From Hydrogenophaga sp. 2FB (GTDB lineage Bacteria; Pseudomonadota; Gammaproteobacteria; Burkholderiales; Burkholderiaceae_C): 64,000 bases of DNA. Position numbers and translations under genes: made by a program. Location: contig NZ_SCML01000007.1 in the NCBI RefSeq assembly GCF_005503365.1, forward strand, positions 1 to 64,000, given 5' to 3'. The notes under the pieces are model-generated. The model saw nothing but the letters and a program-made list of their open reading frames with translations. It did no database searches and was not told the DNA's origin. Within the stretch, counting starts at the first letter, position 1, and each line of letters starts with the position of its first letter. Below, in pieces: positions 63,243 through 64,000 of the stretch.

Positions 63243-63941
63243 ATGGAATTTCTCAGTACCTCGGACTTCTGGATCGGCCTGCTGAAGATCATCTGGATCA
63301 ACATCATCCTGTCTGGCGACAACGCCGTCGTCATTGCCCTGGCGGCCCGCTCGTTGCCCCCTGAGCAGCAAAAGAAAGCCATCATGTTCGGCTCCGGCGC
63401 TGCCGTGGTGCTGCGCATCTTGCTGACGGTGGTGGCCGCCAAGCTGCTGGAGCTGTCGTTCCTGCAAGTGATCGGTGGCGTGCTGCTGCTGTGGATTGGC
63501 TACCAACTGCTGAGCGGCGACGAAGAGGACGATGGCCACCACAAGGGCACGGGCACGATGATGGCCGCCATCCGCACCATTCTGATTGCCGACCTGGTGA
63601 TGAGCCTGGACAACGTGATTGCAGTGGCCGCGACCGCGCAGGGCAACATGGTCCTTCTGATCCTGGGCCTGGCCATCAGCATCCCGCTGGTGGTCTTCGG
63701 TTCCACGCTGATGATCAAGCTCATGGGGCGCTACCCGGTCATCGTGACCCTGGGCGCCGCCCTGATCGGCTGGGTCGGTGGCGAGACCATCGTCAACGAC
63801 AACCTGGTGCACGGCTATACCATGGCCCATCCTTGGCTGCACTATCTCGCTGCTGCTGCGGGCGCCGTGCTGGTGGTGGGCGTGGGCAAATTCATGCAGG
63901 CCCGTGCTTCCGGGAAGCAGGAGACTGAAGCGCAGGCTTGA
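63243..63941 (+). CDS. TerC-family integral membrane protein
   Basis: The 232-residue protein has about seven membrane helices and the TerC hallmarks: IWINIILSGDNAVVIALAAR (~18-37) and ADLVMSLDNVIAVAA (~117-131), both with conserved acidic residues inside the membrane. Relatives such as Alx and MeeF/YceF export or balance manganese and help metalate exported enzymes. The cytosolic loop DEEDDGHH (~97-104) between helices could bind metal. A strong terminator follows. A hairpin in its leader suggests post-transcriptional control. Confidence 0.88.
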   Translation: MEFLSTSDFWIGLLKIIWINIILSGDNAVVIALAARSLPPEQQKKAIMFGSGAAVVLRILLTVVAAKLLELSFLQVIGGVLLLWIGYQLLSGDEEDDGHHKGTGTMMAAIRTILIADLVMSLDNVIAVAATAQGNMVLLILGLAISIPLVVFGSTLMIKLMGRYPVIVTLGAALIGWVGGETIVNDNLVHGYTMAHPWLHYLAAAAGAVLVVGVGKFMQARASGKQETEAQA

Positions 63942-63968
63942 TCCGGGGTGCTTGCGCCGCCCTTCAGC

Positions 63969-63998
63969 AAAAAAGCACTGCCCTGGCAGTGCTTTTTT
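63969..63998 (+). terminator. Intrinsic terminator after the TerC-family gene
   Basis: GCACTGCC (63975-63982) pairs with GGCAGTGC (63985-63992) around a two-base gap, with an A-run before and six T after. It can act on both strands. Confidence 0.9.
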
Positions 63999-64000
63999 GT

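Noticed and set aside
1..64000. CRISPR arrays
   Set aside because: No run of regularly spaced direct repeats was seen, and there are no cas genes.

Overview
The window is a stretch of a high-GC betaproteobacterial chromosome. Gene order (thrS-infC-rpmI-rplT-pheST-ihfA-merR-tRNA-Pro; ftsH-folP-glmM; pstSCAB-phoU-phoB-phoR) and protein sequences point to the Burkholderiales, most likely Comamonadaceae (Hydrogenophaga/Acidovorax-like). The genus is an inference from sequence memory; no database search was run.

1-11.0 kb is an accessory island of visibly lower GC. It opens with the 5' edge of an IS3-type element. It then carries a PriCT-2/RecA-fold replication ATPase, a tyrosine integrase behind its own terminator, a lipoprotein, a probable type II Thoeris antiphage pair (TM-macro ThsA and TIR ThsB), and a secreted KTSC-domain protein. 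A small minus-strand operon ends in a thermonuclease-like gene and has a LexA-type box at its head. An unassigned two-gene module (soluble protein plus four-helix membrane protein) and a HEPN-like gene follow. The island ends at a broken piece of isocitrate lyase (last ~75 codons only), which marks the junction with the core chromosome.

11.2-19.4 kb is translation and nucleoid core: thrS, infC (with an AUA start), rpmI, rplT, pheS, pheT, ihfA, a MerR-family regulator and tRNA-Pro(GGG).

19.6-23.3 kb is a tightly overlapping five-gene cassette: a Tat-type secreted protein with a GYWKN motif, a PqqD-like protein, an HprK-related kinase, a NTP_transf_5 nucleotidyltransferase and an exported trypsin-like protease. 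It resembles what is catalogued as the HPr-rel-A system, whose biochemistry is unknown as far as I am aware. It is the best candidate here for an undescribed pathway.

23.3-36.4 kb is housekeeping: FAD oxidoreductase, pyrD, rpiA, a glutaredoxin-like exported protein, M3 oligopeptidase, YhbY, rlmE, ftsH, folP, glmM, a NamZ-like exo-muramidase and a DOMON-like protein.

36.5-51 kb is a phosphorus block. A three-gene set (OlsB-like acyltransferase, PlcP/LpxH-like phosphoesterase, GT4 glycosyltransferase) looks like a membrane-lipid remodelling unit for phosphate starvation. It is followed by ppk1, sixA, a histone-H1-like gene, ppx, pstSCAB, phoU, phoB and phoR, with a clear Pho box ahead of pstS.

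51-64 kb holds an ArnT-like glycosyltransferase, rpmE2, rho, trxA, an AddB/AddA-type helicase-nuclease pair, a flavoprotein, an SMR transporter, a DOPA-dioxygenase-like protein and a TerC-family protein.
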